Shown piece after piece: positions 8,171 to 18,600 of a stretch of 64,000 nt of DNA. Location of the stretch: assembly GCA_046154645.1 (NCBI GenBank), contig JBJXDZ010000129.1, forward strand, positions 1 to 64,000, in the 5' to 3' direction. Under the pieces are notes generated by a model that did not search any database, had not been told where the DNA came from, and saw nothing but the letters and a program-made list of their open reading frames with translations. Origin of the DNA: Ga0077555 sp046154645 (GTDB taxonomy: Bacteria; Pseudomonadota; Alphaproteobacteria; Rhizobiales; Hyphomicrobiaceae). A program made the position numbers and the translations under genes. The number at the start of each line of letters is the position of its first letter. Within the stretch, counting starts at the first letter, position 1.

Positions 8171-8839
8171 ATGTTTTATGGGACCATCGAGAACAAGCAC
8201 GGCCTGAAGCATGATCCGTTCAAGTCGCTGATCGTGCCGCGGCCGATCGGGTGGATCTCGACGGTCAGCAACGAGGGTGTGGTCAATATCGCCCCCTACA
8301 GCTTTTTCAATGCCATGGGCGAGAAGCCGCACTACGTCGTGTTCAGCTCCGCCGGCATGAAGGACAGCCTCAAGAATATCGAGCAGAACGGCGAGTTCGT
8401 GTGCTCGCTCGCCAACTGGGATCTGCGCTACGAGATGAACGCCACCTCGGCCGCCGTGCCCTATGGCGTCGACGAATTCCCGCTCGCCGGATTGACGGCG
8501 ACTGCGTCTCACCTGGTCAAGCCGCCGCGCGTCAAGGAGGCGCCGGCTGCCTTCGAGTGCAAGCTCTGGAAGACCATCGACCTGCCGCCGATCGCGCCGG
8601 GGCAAAAGTCCAACTACACCATGGTCGTCGGCTATGTCGTCGGCATCTACATCGACGACCAGTACGTCAAGGACGGCCTGATCGACACCGGCGCCATGCG
8701 GCCCATCGCGCGTCTCGGCTACATGGACTACGGCGTCATCAATCCGGAGAACGTCTTCACCATCAACCGGCCCGAAGTGCAGGACGGCAAGGTGGTCAAC
8801 ATGCGGCCCGACAAGGCCTTCGACGGCCAGTATCGGTGA
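8171..8839 (+). CDS. Flavin reductase-like FMN-binding split-barrel protein
   Basis: 222 aa. The N-terminus SLIVPRPIGWISTVSNEG and IAPYSFFNAMGEKP are the FMN-binding core of the flavin reductase-like family. KNIEQNGEFVCSLANWDL and the later ASHLVKPPRVKEAPAAFE segment also fit. Members supply reduced flavin to two-component oxygenases or act as oxidoreductases themselves; no partner oxygenase is adjacent. Lies on the plus strand, divergent from lipB, starting 130 bases away. Confidence 0.85.
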   Translation: MFYGTIENKHGLKHDPFKSLIVPRPIGWISTVSNEGVVNIAPYSFFNAMGEKPHYVVFSSAGMKDSLKNIEQNGEFVCSLANWDLRYEMNATSAAVPYGVDEFPLAGLTATASHLVKPPRVKEAPAAFECKLWKTIDLPPIAPGQKSNYTMVVGYVVGIYIDDQYVKDGLIDTGAMRPIARLGYMDYGVINPENVFTINRPEVQDGKVVNMRPDKAFDGQYR

Positions 8840-8952
8840 CACCGTGCAATCGCTGACGACGTTCGAATTCGCATCACGATTAGGCCGCCGCCCAAAGCCG
8901 CTCGGGAAGACCCTGAGCTTCCTCTTGCTTTGTACAAAAGAAAGGGGCGGGT

Positions 8953-8973
8953 CCGGGAGGGTTTCCCTCCCGG
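8953..8973. repeat. Perfect 9-bp hairpin downstream of flavin reductase
   Basis: CCGGGAGGG and CCCTCCCGG are perfect inverted copies separated by TTT. It sits 114 bases after the flavin reductase gene in a 278-base gap that also holds a second palindrome (9025-9050). It may terminate transcription or be part of a dispersed palindromic repeat. Confidence 0.5.
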
Positions 8974-9024
8974 TGGGGCGCGGGGCCAACCCCGTTCGCG
9001 AAGCGACGCTTCGGCAAGGTGGGC

Positions 9025-9050
9025 GGGGTCAGACCGTTGGGTCTGCCCCC
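9025..9050. repeat. GGGGTCAGACC palindrome, copy 1
   Basis: GGGGTCAGACC (9025-9035) faces GGTCTGCCCCC (9040-9050) around a four-base loop, one mismatch. A perfect copy occurs at 29245-29270, with the flanks GC before and GTCA after also shared, so this is a dispersed repetitive extragenic palindrome and not a gene-specific signal. Confidence 0.7.
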
Positions 9051-9117
9051 TGTCATGGATCCCAGTCCGACGGTCCCTGGTTCACATGAGTGGATCTACT
9101 GTGAGGAGCGCCCAACA

Positions 9118-9933
9118 ATGATCGCACAAACCCACACCTACCGCGTCGAGGCCTACAACATCTCGCATGCCTCCGAGAACAAGATCCACGACGACACGGT
9201 GGCCAAGAAGCTCGGCTTTACCGGCGGTCTGGTGCCGGGCGTGGAGATGTTCGCCTACCTGTCGAATGTTGCCGTGCAGAAGTGGGGCATGGCCTGGCTC
9301 GAGCACGGCCGCCTCGAATGCCGCTTTGGCAAGCCGCTCTACGATGGCCACATGGCCGAGGTGTCCGGCGTCGGCGGCGACAGCGACAGCGACAGCGAGA
9401 TGGCGCTCACGCTCACCAGCGATGGCGTCGAATGCGCGACGGGCAAGGCCTGGGCCAGCGGCGATCGCAGAGCGCCGCCCATCGACGCCTATCAACAGGC
9501 AACGCCGCCCGAACTGTCGGCGCGCCCGCCGGCCAGTGAGGCGAGCCTCGCCAAGGGCACATGGCTCGGCATCCGCCCGTTCGTCATGACGCAGCAACTC
9601 TCGAATGAGTATCTGGCGAACATCAAGGAGGCGCTGCCGCTCTACAGCCAGCACGGCCTCGCGCATCCGGGCCTGTTGCTGCGCCAATGCAATACCGTGC
9701 TGCGCGAGAACGTGCTGCTGGCGCCGTGGATCCACGTCGGCAGCGACGTGCAGAACTTCAGCCCGGTGCGCGTCGGCGAGGAAGTGTCGGTCCGTGCCCG
9801 CGTCACCGACAACTACGATCGCAAGGGCCACCGCCTCGTCGATCTCGATTGCATCATCATCGCGGCAGGAAAGCGCGTCGCAGCGCACGTCAAGCACAGC
9901 GCCATCTACAAGCTCAGGCATTTGCAGGGGTAG
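9118..9933 (+). CDS. Double hotdog-fold, MaoC-like protein
   Basis: 271 aa. The N-terminal part (HASENKIHDDTVAKKLG, then GGLVPGVEMFAYLSNVA) resembles the hydratase-type hotdog proteins, which bind acyl-CoA thioesters. A second hotdog-like strand set ends the protein (NFSPVRVGEEVSVRARV, GHRLVDLDCIIIA). The usual MaoC catalytic D and H are not clearly present, so it may bind rather than hydrate. Start ATG 9118 follows GAGGAG; upstream in-frame starts (9019) would overlap a palindromic repeat and are rejected. Confidence 0.7.
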   Translation: MIAQTHTYRVEAYNISHASENKIHDDTVAKKLGFTGGLVPGVEMFAYLSNVAVQKWGMAWLEHGRLECRFGKPLYDGHMAEVSGVGGDSDSDSEMALTLTSDGVECATGKAWASGDRRAPPIDAYQQATPPELSARPPASEASLAKGTWLGIRPFVMTQQLSNEYLANIKEALPLYSQHGLAHPGLLLRQCNTVLRENVLLAPWIHVGSDVQNFSPVRVGEEVSVRARVTDNYDRKGHRLVDLDCIIIAAGKRVAAHVKHSAIYKLRHLQG

Positions 9934-9970
9934 TCGTCACGCCTGCTCGCTGGTTGCGGGAGTATTCATC

Positions 9971-11980
9971 ATGGAGCAATTGCAAGCTCTGGCCAGGGGA
10001 TTTTTCCTGGCTGGGCACTATCAAATTCACCAAGTACTCGGTGCCGGCGGCTTTGGAATTACGTATCTCGCCGAGGACACGCAACTCGGGATGAGGGTCG
10101 CGATCAAGGAGTTCTTCCCAGGCGAGTTTGTCGCGCGATCCGCAGACGGCGCACTTGCCGTTCGGGACGGCCATTCTGGTGAGTTGTTCCAGTGGGGCCT
10201 CGGTCGATTTCTGGAAGAGGCAAGAAGTCTGGCGCGCTTCTCTCATCCGGCGCTGGTTAGCGTATTGCGCATATTCGAGGCCAACAACACCGCGTACATG
10301 GTCTTGCGCTTTGAGGATGGTCAGTCGCTGAAGTCCATGATCGACGGCCTTGGCCAGCCGCTGATGGAGGCTGAGATCCGCGCAGTAATCTATCCAGTTC
10401 TGGATGGACTTGCGGTCGTACACGCCCAGCACATGTTGCACTTGGACATCGCTCCCGACAACATCATCATCCGTCCTGATGGTCGCGGCTTGTTGATCGA
10501 CTTCGGTGCTGCCCGTCGTGCCATTGCAGACAGGAGGCAGACACTCATAAGCAGTGTTCGCGAAGGCTATTCGCCGCCCGAACAGTACACGACCGGTCGC
10601 CACCAGGGCCCCTGGACGGACATCTATGCGCTGGGTGCCGTGCTGTATTATGCCGTCACGGGCCACAGGCCCATGAGCAGCCTGGAGCGCATCCTCGATG
10701 ATCGACTGGTTCCAGCATCCACCGCCGCCGAGGGTCGTTTCAGTCCGCATTTGCTGCGGAGTATCGATCTTGCCTTGCGCCTGAAGATTGCCGAACGCCC
10801 TCAGTCCATCGCCGCGTTTCGCGCGCATATGGTTCGCGAGAGTGTTCCTCCAAACGTTCATTGGCAGTCTGCAGACATGATACTGGGAGACAGGTATTCG
10901 TCGCCATTACCTAGCCTCAAGGTTGGCTCTCCGGCTCGGCAGGAATCGCCCCAATCATCGGCGCCGATGTCTGTAAGCGTGCCGAGCTATACAGCCCAGA
11001 CATCTGAGTCACATCCCTCAGAACGCCCGTCCCGACGCCGCAGGCTCGACCCGACATCCACCAAGGATCCAACTGAGCCGCAGTCGCCTGAAAGGCTGGC
11101 CCAGCGACATCGTTCACTACGCGCCGTTGACGCGGATCGATCGCGTGACGCGGCTGCCGCCAGCGTGTTTGCGCCGGCCTTCATGCGGGCGCGCACGAGG
11201 GCGCTGATCCAGGTGTTCCTGCACGCGCCGCAGGATGCAGGTCGGGCGGCAACGCTCGCGACTGCCATCGATCCAGAGCGCGGACGGCAGATCACGCAGG
11301 ATCTCGATCTGCCGCTCAAGCTTGGCGACAACGTCGAAGTTGTGTTGGAGCCAGATGGATTGCGCCTCATGCGCGGCTCCGAGCGGCGACAGCAGATAAC
11401 TTGGACGGGACAGCCGAAAAGCGTCGACTTCGTGGTGCAGGCGCCCTGGTCGCTGCTCGGTCGCGATTTGCGGCCGGTCGTGCGTCTGGCCGTGGAAGGC
11501 ACCAGCATTGGCCGCATTGCTTTTCGCATCAACGTCAGCGTGTTCGGCAAGGCGCCGGAGCCCATCTTCACAGGTGAGGCCCGCCGCTATCGCCGCGCCT
11601 TCCTATCCTATTCCTCTGTTGATCGTGCTGAGGTCTTGAAGCGTGCACAGGCGTTCAGGGCAGCGGGCATGGAGATCTTTCAAGACGTGCTGGATCTGGA
11701 GCCGGGCGACCGCTGGGGACCGCGTCTCATTGAGGAGATCAATAAGTCCGACGTGTTCTACTTATTCTGGTCGCATTCGGCCCGCACGTCGCCTTGGGTG
11801 AGAAAAGAGGCGCGGCAAGCTGTGCGACGCCAAAAGACAACCACAGCGCGGGCTCCCGACATCATTCCCATCGTGCTGGAGCAGCCATCACCGTTACCAC
11901 CACGGTTCCTAAAGCACTTGCACTTCAATGATCCGATTGCGCCGGTCATTGCGCAGCAGGCGCGCCAGTCGCCTACGTGA
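9971..11980 (+). CDS. Serine/threonine protein kinase-TIR domain fusion
   Basis: 669 aa. Residues 18-290 are a Hanks-type kinase: glycine loop LGAGGFGITYLAED, ATP lysine K46 in VAIKEFF, catalytic loop HLDIAPDN (D159, N164; arginine of HRD replaced by leucine), DFGAAR at 177-182 and SPPEQY at 201-206. A low-complexity linker follows, then a beta-rich domain (about 393-530) of unknown function that often precedes TIR. Residues 540-665 form a TIR domain: RRAFLSYSSVD, FQDVLDLEPGDRW, and W609-V-R-K-E613 with the likely catalytic glutamate. There is no membrane segment. Start at ATG 9971 after GGGAGT, 37 bases past the hotdog gene. A signalling or immune effector is likely; the target is unknown. 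Confidence 0.88.
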   Translation: MEQLQALARGFFLAGHYQIHQVLGAGGFGITYLAEDTQLGMRVAIKEFFPGEFVARSADGALAVRDGHSGELFQWGLGRFLEEARSLARFSHPALVSVLRIFEANNTAYMVLRFEDGQSLKSMIDGLGQPLMEAEIRAVIYPVLDGLAVVHAQHMLHLDIAPDNIIIRPDGRGLLIDFGAARRAIADRRQTLISSVREGYSPPEQYTTGRHQGPWTDIYALGAVLYYAVTGHRPMSSLERILDDRLVPASTAAEGRFSPHLLRSIDLALRLKIAERPQSIAAFRAHMVRESVPPNVHWQSADMILGDRYSSPLPSLKVGSPARQESPQSSAPMSVSVPSYTAQTSESHPSERPSRRRRLDPTSTKDPTEPQSPERLAQRHRSLRAVDADRSRDAAAASVFAPAFMRARTRALIQVFLHAPQDAGRAATLATAIDPERGRQITQDLDLPLKLGDNVEVVLEPDGLRLMRGSERRQQITWTGQPKSVDFVVQAPWSLLGRDLRPVVRLAVEGTSIGRIAFRINVSVFGKAPEPIFTGEARRYRRAFLSYSSVDRAEVLKRAQAFRAAGMEIFQDVLDLEPGDRWGPRLIEEINKSDVFYLFWSHSARTSPWVRKEARQAVRRQKTTTARAPDIIPIVLEQPSPLPPRFLKHLHFNDPIAPVIAQQARQSPT

Positions 11981-12079
11981 GGCAGCTCGTACGCAAGGCA
12001 CGACGGGAAATTTTCCGTTGTTGCGCCCGCCCGGCCGTGGCAGCCTGAATGACATCAGGTTGCACGAGGGACTCCCGTC

Positions 12080-12949
12080 ATGAAAACGTTGAGCATCGGT
12101 GACGTCACGATCACCAGCATCGTCGAGCGCGACGGCCCCTGGCGCAAGCCCGAGGACATGTTTCCGGCCTACGACGCCGAGGTCGGCCGCAAGCACCTCA
12201 CCACGCTGGATCCGGAAGTGTTCGATCCCGTCTCCGGCCGCATGGTGATCACCTACCAGACCTTCGTCGTGCGCACGCCGAAGCACATCGTACTGGTCGA
12301 CACCTGCACCGGCGAGGACAAAGGTTATCCGGCGCCGATGGATTTTCCGAAGCAGCCCTGGCTCGACAATTTCAAGGCGGACGGCCTCTCCTTCAACGAC
12401 ATCACGCACGTCTTCTGTACGCATCTGCACATCGACCATACGGGCTGGAACACGCGCCTCGTCAATGGCCGCTGGGTGCCGACGTTCCCGAACGCCAAGT
12501 ACATCTTCCACAAGGACGAGTATGCCTTCTGGGAAGCCGCCACCAAGGAGGGCAAGAACCCGCCTGGCAATGTGTGGAGCTACAATTGTCGCCCGATCGT
12601 GGAGGCCGGACAGGCGCTGCTGGTCGACAACACCTATGAGCTCGACGACACCTTCTCGTTGACGCCCACACCCGGCCACTCACCGCGCCACTGCTGCGTC
12701 AACATCTCGTCGAAGGGCCAGCGCGCCGTTGTCACCGGCGACATGATGCATCATCCTCTGCAGTGCCGCGAGCCCGAGTGGTCGACCATCTTTGACACTG
12801 ACCGCGCCGAGGCCGCACAATCGCGCCGCAGCTTCCTCGCCCGCGTTGCCGACACCTCGACCGTGCTGTTGCCGATCCACTTCCCGAGCCCCACCGTCGG
12901 CCGCGTCACGCCGCTGGGCCGCGGCTTCGACTACAAGTTCGTGCGGTGA
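12080..12949 (+). CDS. Metallo-beta-lactamase-fold hydrolase
   Basis: 289 aa. The zinc motif THLHIDHTGWN (HxHxDH) is at about residues 113-123, with further ligands in PTPGHSPRHCC and VTGDMMHHP. The overall pattern (VVRTPKHIVLVDTCTG, then the HxHxDH) matches the subgroup that includes N-acyl homoserine lactonases, but many members act on other esters. It follows the kinase-TIR gene by 99 bases with its own GAGGGACT ribosome binding site. Confidence 0.85.
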   Translation: MKTLSIGDVTITSIVERDGPWRKPEDMFPAYDAEVGRKHLTTLDPEVFDPVSGRMVITYQTFVVRTPKHIVLVDTCTGEDKGYPAPMDFPKQPWLDNFKADGLSFNDITHVFCTHLHIDHTGWNTRLVNGRWVPTFPNAKYIFHKDEYAFWEAATKEGKNPPGNVWSYNCRPIVEAGQALLVDNTYELDDTFSLTPTPGHSPRHCCVNISSKGQRAVVTGDMMHHPLQCREPEWSTIFDTDRAEAAQSRRSFLARVADTSTVLLPIHFPSPTVGRVTPLGRGFDYKFVR

Positions 12950-12961
12950 GGAATGCCGGCC

Positions 12962-12993
12962 CCGAGGGCGCCACTGCTTGTGGCGCGCCTCGG
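12962..12993. terminator. Hairpin between MBL hydrolase and SDR genes
   Basis: CCGAGGGCGCCAC (12962-12974) pairs with GTGGCGCGCCTCGG (12980-12993) around TGCTT, with one bulged base. It lies in the 57-base gap between two convergent genes, so it can serve both. No T-tract follows. Confidence 0.55.
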
Positions 12994-13006
12994 CACGGCT
13001 GGTCAG

Positions 13007-13774
13007 CTACACGGTCCTGAAGCCGCCATCGGCCATGACGATGCAGCCCGTGACGTAGGACGCCAGGTCCGAGGCCAGAAACACCGCGGGGCCGGCGATG
13101 TCCTCGGGCTTGCCGGCGCGATTGAGCGGCGTGTGGCGCATGACGTTGGCCACCATGTCGGGATTCTTGGCCCGCGCTTCGGCATTGATTTTCGTCTCGA
13201 TCAGGCCGGGCCCGATGGCGTTGACGCGGACGCCGTCCTTGCCAAGCTCGGCCGCGAGCGCGCGCGTGAAGCCGAGCACGCCATGCTTCGAGGTCGTGTA
13301 GGCGGCGGAATTCGGCCAGTTTACATGCACGAACGATTGGATCGAGCCGATGTTGACGATCCGGCCTTTGCTTTCGCGGAGTTGGTCGATGAAGGCGTGC
13401 GTGACGTTGAACATGCCATCGAGGTTGATCGACAGAATGTCGTCCCAGTCCTTGGCGACGGCCGCCTTGTCGCCGACGAAGGGCGTGCGGCGATTGATGC
13501 CGGCGTTGTTGACCAGGATCGAGATGTTACCGCCTTTGGCTGCCTCCGCCGCGACCGTCTTGCAGGCTTGGCGATCAGTGACGTCAAGCTTGATCGCCGA
13601 GGCCTTGCCGCCGGCCGCCGTGATGAGCCCGACGGTCTCATTGGCGCCCTCCATGTTGGCGTCGAGCACGATGACGCGCGCGCCTTCGCGGGCATAGGCC
13701 TGACAGATGCCCTGACCGATCCCTGAGCCGCCGCCGGTGACGGCTGCAATGTGTCCTGCGAGAAGTCCTGGCAT
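13007..13774 (-). CDS. Short-chain dehydrogenase/reductase
   Basis: 255 aa, classical SDR. NAD(P) motif TGGGSGIGQGI near residue 14, D37 after beta-2 (VIVLDANM) suggesting NAD preference, NNAG in ILVNNAGINRR, and the catalytic S, YxxxK in AAYTTSKHG. C-terminal DLASYVTGCIVMADGG closes the fold. The substrate is unknown. Start ATG 13774 is preceded by a perfect AGGAGG; longer in-frame extension upstream is not coding. Confidence 0.9.
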   Translation of the reverse strand: MPGLLAGHIAAVTGGGSGIGQGICQAYAREGARVIVLDANMEGANETVGLITAAGGKASAIKLDVTDRQACKTVAAEAAKGGNISILVNNAGINRRTPFVGDKAAVAKDWDDILSINLDGMFNVTHAFIDQLRESKGRIVNIGSIQSFVHVNWPNSAAYTTSKHGVLGFTRALAAELGKDGVRVNAIGPGLIETKINAEARAKNPDMVANVMRHTPLNRAGKPEDIAGPAVFLASDLASYVTGCIVMADGGFRTV

Positions 13775-14110
13775 GGGTTCCTCCTGACTGTGCACTGCGA
13801 TTGATGGCCGGAAGCGCCGCGCACTCGTGCTGGTGCGCGTTCGCTTTCCATCGGCAGCAATACTGCACCTGAGCCCGCGAACCGCAAGATCGAACTGCCG
13901 ATGGGTAGAGCGGCGCGTCAGTTGCAGCCATCGCAAAAGGATCGATCGACGGCTTCGCCCATTAACCTGAAACAGCCATTGCGCGCGGCCACTATGGCCA
14001 GGGCGCGCCCATCGCATGGGTCTTGCAGCATTCGCAACGCGGGTATCGCGCGCGGCGCCCGTTGTGCCACTCCCGCACAGAACAAGATGAATGTCGGACC
14101 CTGGAGCGCC
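13775..14110 (+). other. 336-base gap upstream of the Srf locus
   Basis: Divergent spacer between the SDR gene and the first gene of the Srf-type locus. No gene, palindrome or clear promoter hexamers were seen. An open frame runs through it into the Sel1 protein, but the encoded sequence is unlike the paralogue's N-terminus, so it is treated as non-coding. Confidence 0.55.
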
Positions 14111-15439
14111 ATGAAACGCTTGAGTATCGAGGCTTTCGAGGATCACGCGAGCGCCGGCGGGGGATACGCCGTGCTGCTGTTGCGGGGGCTCGACCGGATG
14201 CCGACGCCGGCTCGGTTCCGCCTGCACGTCATCGACGCCTTGCCGCTCGGCGACGGTGTGCGGCGCCTGTCGGCCGGTGACCTGGAACCGACACAGATCC
14301 GGTCGACCAAGGACGGCATCGAGTTGGTGCTCGGACCGCAGATCACGACCTGTCCGCTGCTGTTGCCGGGCACAGCCGTTGAGATCGAGATTCCGGCAGC
14401 CGCCGCCAGAGGCGGCTTCCTATGGCCAGCCGTTACACCGGCACAAGCGGCATCAGGCCGCTTCGGCATGTTTCGCCGTGATACTTCGGAAACCGCGGCA
14501 CGCTCGGTGATGCCGACCTCGACGATCGTGCTGCCATCGCCGCCCGTCGCTGCGAGCGGGCACAAAGCCGTGGCGGCGCGTTCGGGCAATGGTCATGACG
14601 CGGTTTTCGGTAATGCCAACGCCGTTGTTGGGCCGTACGCCAGCCATGATATCGGCGCCCCAGCCGGTACCGTAAGTGCCGCCTTAAGCGCTGCGGCGGC
14701 GACCACGGACGCCGACACGCTCGCAGTTGCGCCGCGTCAGGTCAATGCCACCACCATTCGCTGGCAGCCAACCAACGGGCGGGCCCATGACACACCGGCG
14801 TCCAGTTTTGGATCATCGCCCCCAGTTCGGCACCGATCCGCCTGGCGTGCGCGCGGCATGTTTCTGGCTGCTGTCGCTGCAACCGTGCTGGCCATCGAAG
14901 TGGCCTTGGTCATGCTTCCTGGTGGCCGCCTGTTGACCATCGGCCGCGAGCGCGCCTCACATGCGCTGACGCAGGAGCCGGCCGACCTGACCGCGATCCT
15001 GGTGCTTGATTGGTTGCGGGCCGGTGGCCAGTCCCCGCGCGGCGTGGCGGTGGCAGGCGTCACCGCGGAACAGGCGCTGGAGCGCGCCAATACGTATCTC
15101 CTCGCCACTGGTCCTGGTCGGCGTGACACCGACGAGGGTCGCTTCTGGCTGAAGCACTATCTCTCCGCCACAGCCGGCGAAACGACGACCACGCGCGCTC
15201 TGACCCAATTGGGCTCTGCCTACGCCGAGCCATCACGCGGCGCCCCCGACTACGAGCGGGCGCGGCTGATCTGGCAGACGTCGGCCGCGCTCGGTGATCC
15301 GCTGGCCATGTGCTTTCTCGGCCGCCTGTTTACCAAGGGGCTCGGGGTCGCAGCTGATCCCGTCATCGGCGCCAACTGGTTGGAGCGAGCGCGGCGCGCT
15401 GGTGGGTGCGGCGGCAGCGAGGCCGCGCATGTGCGCTGA
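14111..15439 (+). CDS. Srf-locus membrane protein A: beta domain, TM segment, Sel1-like C-terminus
   Basis: 442 aa, unrecognised family. Residues 1-115 are beta-rich (MKRLSIEAFEDHA, YAVLLLRGLDRMP, CPLLLPGTAVEIEIP, GGFLWPAV). Then comes a long Ala/Thr/Pro linker, one membrane segment (about 250-271) and a C-terminal Sel1-like repeat region (ALTQLGSAYAEP, ERARLIWQTSAALGD, AMCFLGRLF). It is paralogous over its whole length to the protein encoded at 21296-22579, and that alignment fixes the start at ATG 14111. In the membrane, residues 272-442 should lie on the opposite side from the beta domain. It is the first gene of a six-gene run that includes SrfB and SrfC; role as scaffold is inference. 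Confidence 0.75.
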   Translation: MKRLSIEAFEDHASAGGGYAVLLLRGLDRMPTPARFRLHVIDALPLGDGVRRLSAGDLEPTQIRSTKDGIELVLGPQITTCPLLLPGTAVEIEIPAAAARGGFLWPAVTPAQAASGRFGMFRRDTSETAARSVMPTSTIVLPSPPVAASGHKAVAARSGNGHDAVFGNANAVVGPYASHDIGAPAGTVSAALSAAAATTDADTLAVAPRQVNATTIRWQPTNGRAHDTPASSFGSSPPVRHRSAWRARGMFLAAVAATVLAIEVALVMLPGGRLLTIGRERASHALTQEPADLTAILVLDWLRAGGQSPRGVAVAGVTAEQALERANTYLLATGPGRRDTDEGRFWLKHYLSATAGETTTTRALTQLGSAYAEPSRGAPDYERARLIWQTSAALGDPLAMCFLGRLFTKGLGVAADPVIGANWLERARRAGGCGGSEAAHVR

Positions 15440-15642
15440 GCTGGGACGGGGACAAACGTCGCCAGCGGCCGGTCGCCGCACGGTGCCGAGTTGCGGGGTA
15501 AGGCTAACAACGGAAGTCGTCCGCCGTTTCCTTTCAATCTCGATCGACCTCAGGCCTAATCGCAGGGCCCCGCCGAAAGAGCGGGCGATATCCGTTGTTG
15601 CTGCGGGCTGCTGGCCGCACATCGTTCAAGTTCGAGGTTTCC

Positions 15643-18600
15643 GTGTCCCTGCCCATACTTGATCTGCACCAGCCCGCAGCGCACCGCGATGATGGTCTCG
15701 CCGCCAGCGAGGACACGCTGCTGGCAGTCGCCGACGCTTTGCCGCGCACGCTGATCGCCAATTCGTCGCTGCAGTACTTCGACCTCGTGCTCGAGTCGGC
15801 GGTGGCCGGCGCCATCGTCGATCGCTACTTCGAGGCCCGCGAGACGGGTGCCGACGCTGAGCCGCCCTCCCTGTTCCAGGTCGAGCTGGACGAGAACGGC
15901 GTCTATTATCATCCCCTGACCGAAACCCCGGTCGACCCGTCGCTGCTATATGCCGTCGATGGTCGCAAGGCCCTCGAGGCCTTCCGCGGCGCCTGGGTGC
16001 CGCTCCCCGTCATGCGCGTCATCGAGGATCCGCGCGATGGCAGCGAGAGCCTGGGCGAAGGGCCGTCGAACTGGGTGCGGGCCTACATCGAATCCGGCGA
16101 ATCTGTCGCCGGCTCAGGCATGGCGCCAGGATTGACCAACGGCGAAGCCCACTATCGCGTCGTCGTGGCCGTTGACACAGCGCTCGAGCCGGCTGAACCC
16201 GGGCCACACGCCAACACGGCGCCCACCCTCGAGGACGCCAACGCGGGCCGCCGTTTCCGATTTTCCGCCGACGTTGGTGAGGTCGGTTGGTTCGTGACCG
16301 AGTCCTGGGTCGACGAATGGCTGGTGGAAACCTTCCGCGAGCAACGCCCGCGCGCCGCTGCCGATCCGCCGCGCTCCGAGCCGCCGCGCCAGTCTCCGCT
16401 CGAGCATCTGGCGCACTACCTGACCTTGCTCAATGTGCTGGAGGCCTCGGGCTTGGTGCCCGATCTGCAACTGCTGAGCCCAAAGAAACGCGCGCTTGGC
16501 CAGGCCCCGATCACTGTCGATCTGGTGCTCGACATCGGCGCCAGCCGCACGTGTGCACTGCTCGCCGAAGCGGCGCCGACCAAGGCCGCGGAGCCGATCA
16601 TCGCGCCGCTCTTGCTGCGGGATCTGTCGCGCCCGACCTTGGTCCATCAAGGCCATGTTTCCAGCCGCATCGAGTTCGCCCGCGCCAGTTTCGGTAAGGA
16701 CGTCTATTCGCGCTGGAGCGGGCGCACCAACGCCTTCTACTGGCCGAGCCTGGCGCGCATCGGCGACGAGGCGGTGCGGCTGGCCTCCGAGCAGAGTGCC
16801 GCCGACGCCTTCACGGGCCTCTCGAGCCCGATCCGCTATCTCTGGGATGGCCAGGCCAGCCGGCATGTTTGGCGCTTTTCGGGGGCAGCCGGCGGGGCGG
16901 GCCGTCGCAACAGTCTCATCTCCGGCCATCTGCTGGCGCATCTGACGGAAGCCGGTGACGTGCTGGAGCCGGGTGCGAAGCGGACCACAACAACCAAGCC
17001 GCGCTTTTCGCGATCATCGTTGATGACGTTCTTTGCGGCCGAGTTGATTGAGCATGCGCTCGTCGCCATCAACAGTCCCGATTATCGGGAGGCACGCGAC
17101 AAGCCCACGACGGCCCGCCGTCTCGGCCGCATCGTGGTGACGGTGCCGACCGCGATGCAGCAATCCGAGTGCCGCAGGCTGACGGCGCGCGTCGAAGCGG
17201 CGGTGCGGCTGGTGTGGCAATCGCACGGCTGGCATGGCGATGGTCGCAGTGACGTGCTGGCGCCGCCCGCCGTGGTGATTGCCGACGACGGCGCCACGGC
17301 GACACAGATTGCCTTCCTCGAGAACGAGATCGGGGCCAAGTTCCAAGGCAAAGGACGCCAGTATCTGGGCCTCGTCGGCAAGCCCCGCACCGGCTACGGC
17401 ACGGGCCGTTCGCTGCGCATCGCCACGCTCGACATCGGCGGTGGCACGACGGGGTTGGCGGTCGCCACCTATGCGCTGGGCGACACGGGCGGGCTGGTGG
17501 CGACGCCTGAGCTCAGCGAAGGTTTCGCCATCGGCGGCGATGACGTCCTCAAGGTGCTGATCGAAGGCTTCGTACTGCCGGCCATCGAGCGCAAGCTCAC
17601 CGACAGCAAGCTCGTCAATGCGCGCCAGTTCATGAAAGACCTGGTCAACGCCGAGACGCACGGCCGCGCCTCGCGCATCGGTGAGTTCCGCCGCCGCTTC
17701 GCCAGCGAGTTGGCCATGCCGGCGGCAATCGCGCTGCTGCAGGAGCATGAGACGCTGCGCGCCAACGAGGATGACCGGCCGGCGGTGCGCACCCTGCGCA
17801 GTCTGCTCGCCGGCTCGGCCATCGATCCGACGGCCGCGGCCGCCGAGCTACAGTCGCTGGCCTCCGACGAAGGCAGCGACAGCTTCACATGTCTCGATGC
17901 CGAGGTCGCATTCACGCTGGCCGATGTCGTCGGCATTGCCCGCCGCCTGCTCGCCCCCGTGGTGACCAATGCGGCTCGCACCATGCGTGCGCTCGACTGT
18001 GACATGGTGCTGCTTTCGGGCTGGCTCTCGCGCATGCCCGTGGTCAAGGAGATGTTCCTCGACAGCATGCCGATCCGTCCCGATCGCATCCTGCCGATGC
18101 ACGAGTACCGCATGGGCGCCTGGTTTCCCGGACGCTTGGCCGGTGGCAGCATCCATGACCCCAAGCCTTTGGCTGCGGTCGGCGCGCTCATCGCCAGTCG
18201 ACCGGGCGAGCGTGTCGGCGGTCTCCCGCTGGTGCGCCGCCCCCTCGATCAGGCGCGTCGCCCGTTCGTCATCGGTCGCCTTGGCGCCGACGGTCTGATC
18301 GGCGGCGACGCGGTGCTGTTCGAGGCCGCCGGCGTCGCACTCGACGGCGCCGACTCCTCCGGTGTGCGCCAGACGGTCCTGGTCACCGAGCCGCCCGCCA
18401 TGCTGGGCTTCCGTCGCTCGCCGCTGGCGTCCTGGCCGGCGCTACCGTTGGCGGCTCTGCAGCTTGCCGACATGCCGCCCGAGCAGCGGCCCCGCATGCC
18501 CATTCGCGTCACGCTCGGCTGGAGCCGCACCGGTCGTGACGGCTCCGACGTGCCGTGGATTATCCGCGCCACCGATGCCGACGGCACGGAGCTTGCGTCG

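Noticed and set aside
9019..9117. Extended N-terminus for the hotdog protein
   Set aside because: It would translate through a dispersed palindrome and lacks a ribosome binding site; ATG 9118 has GAGGAG.
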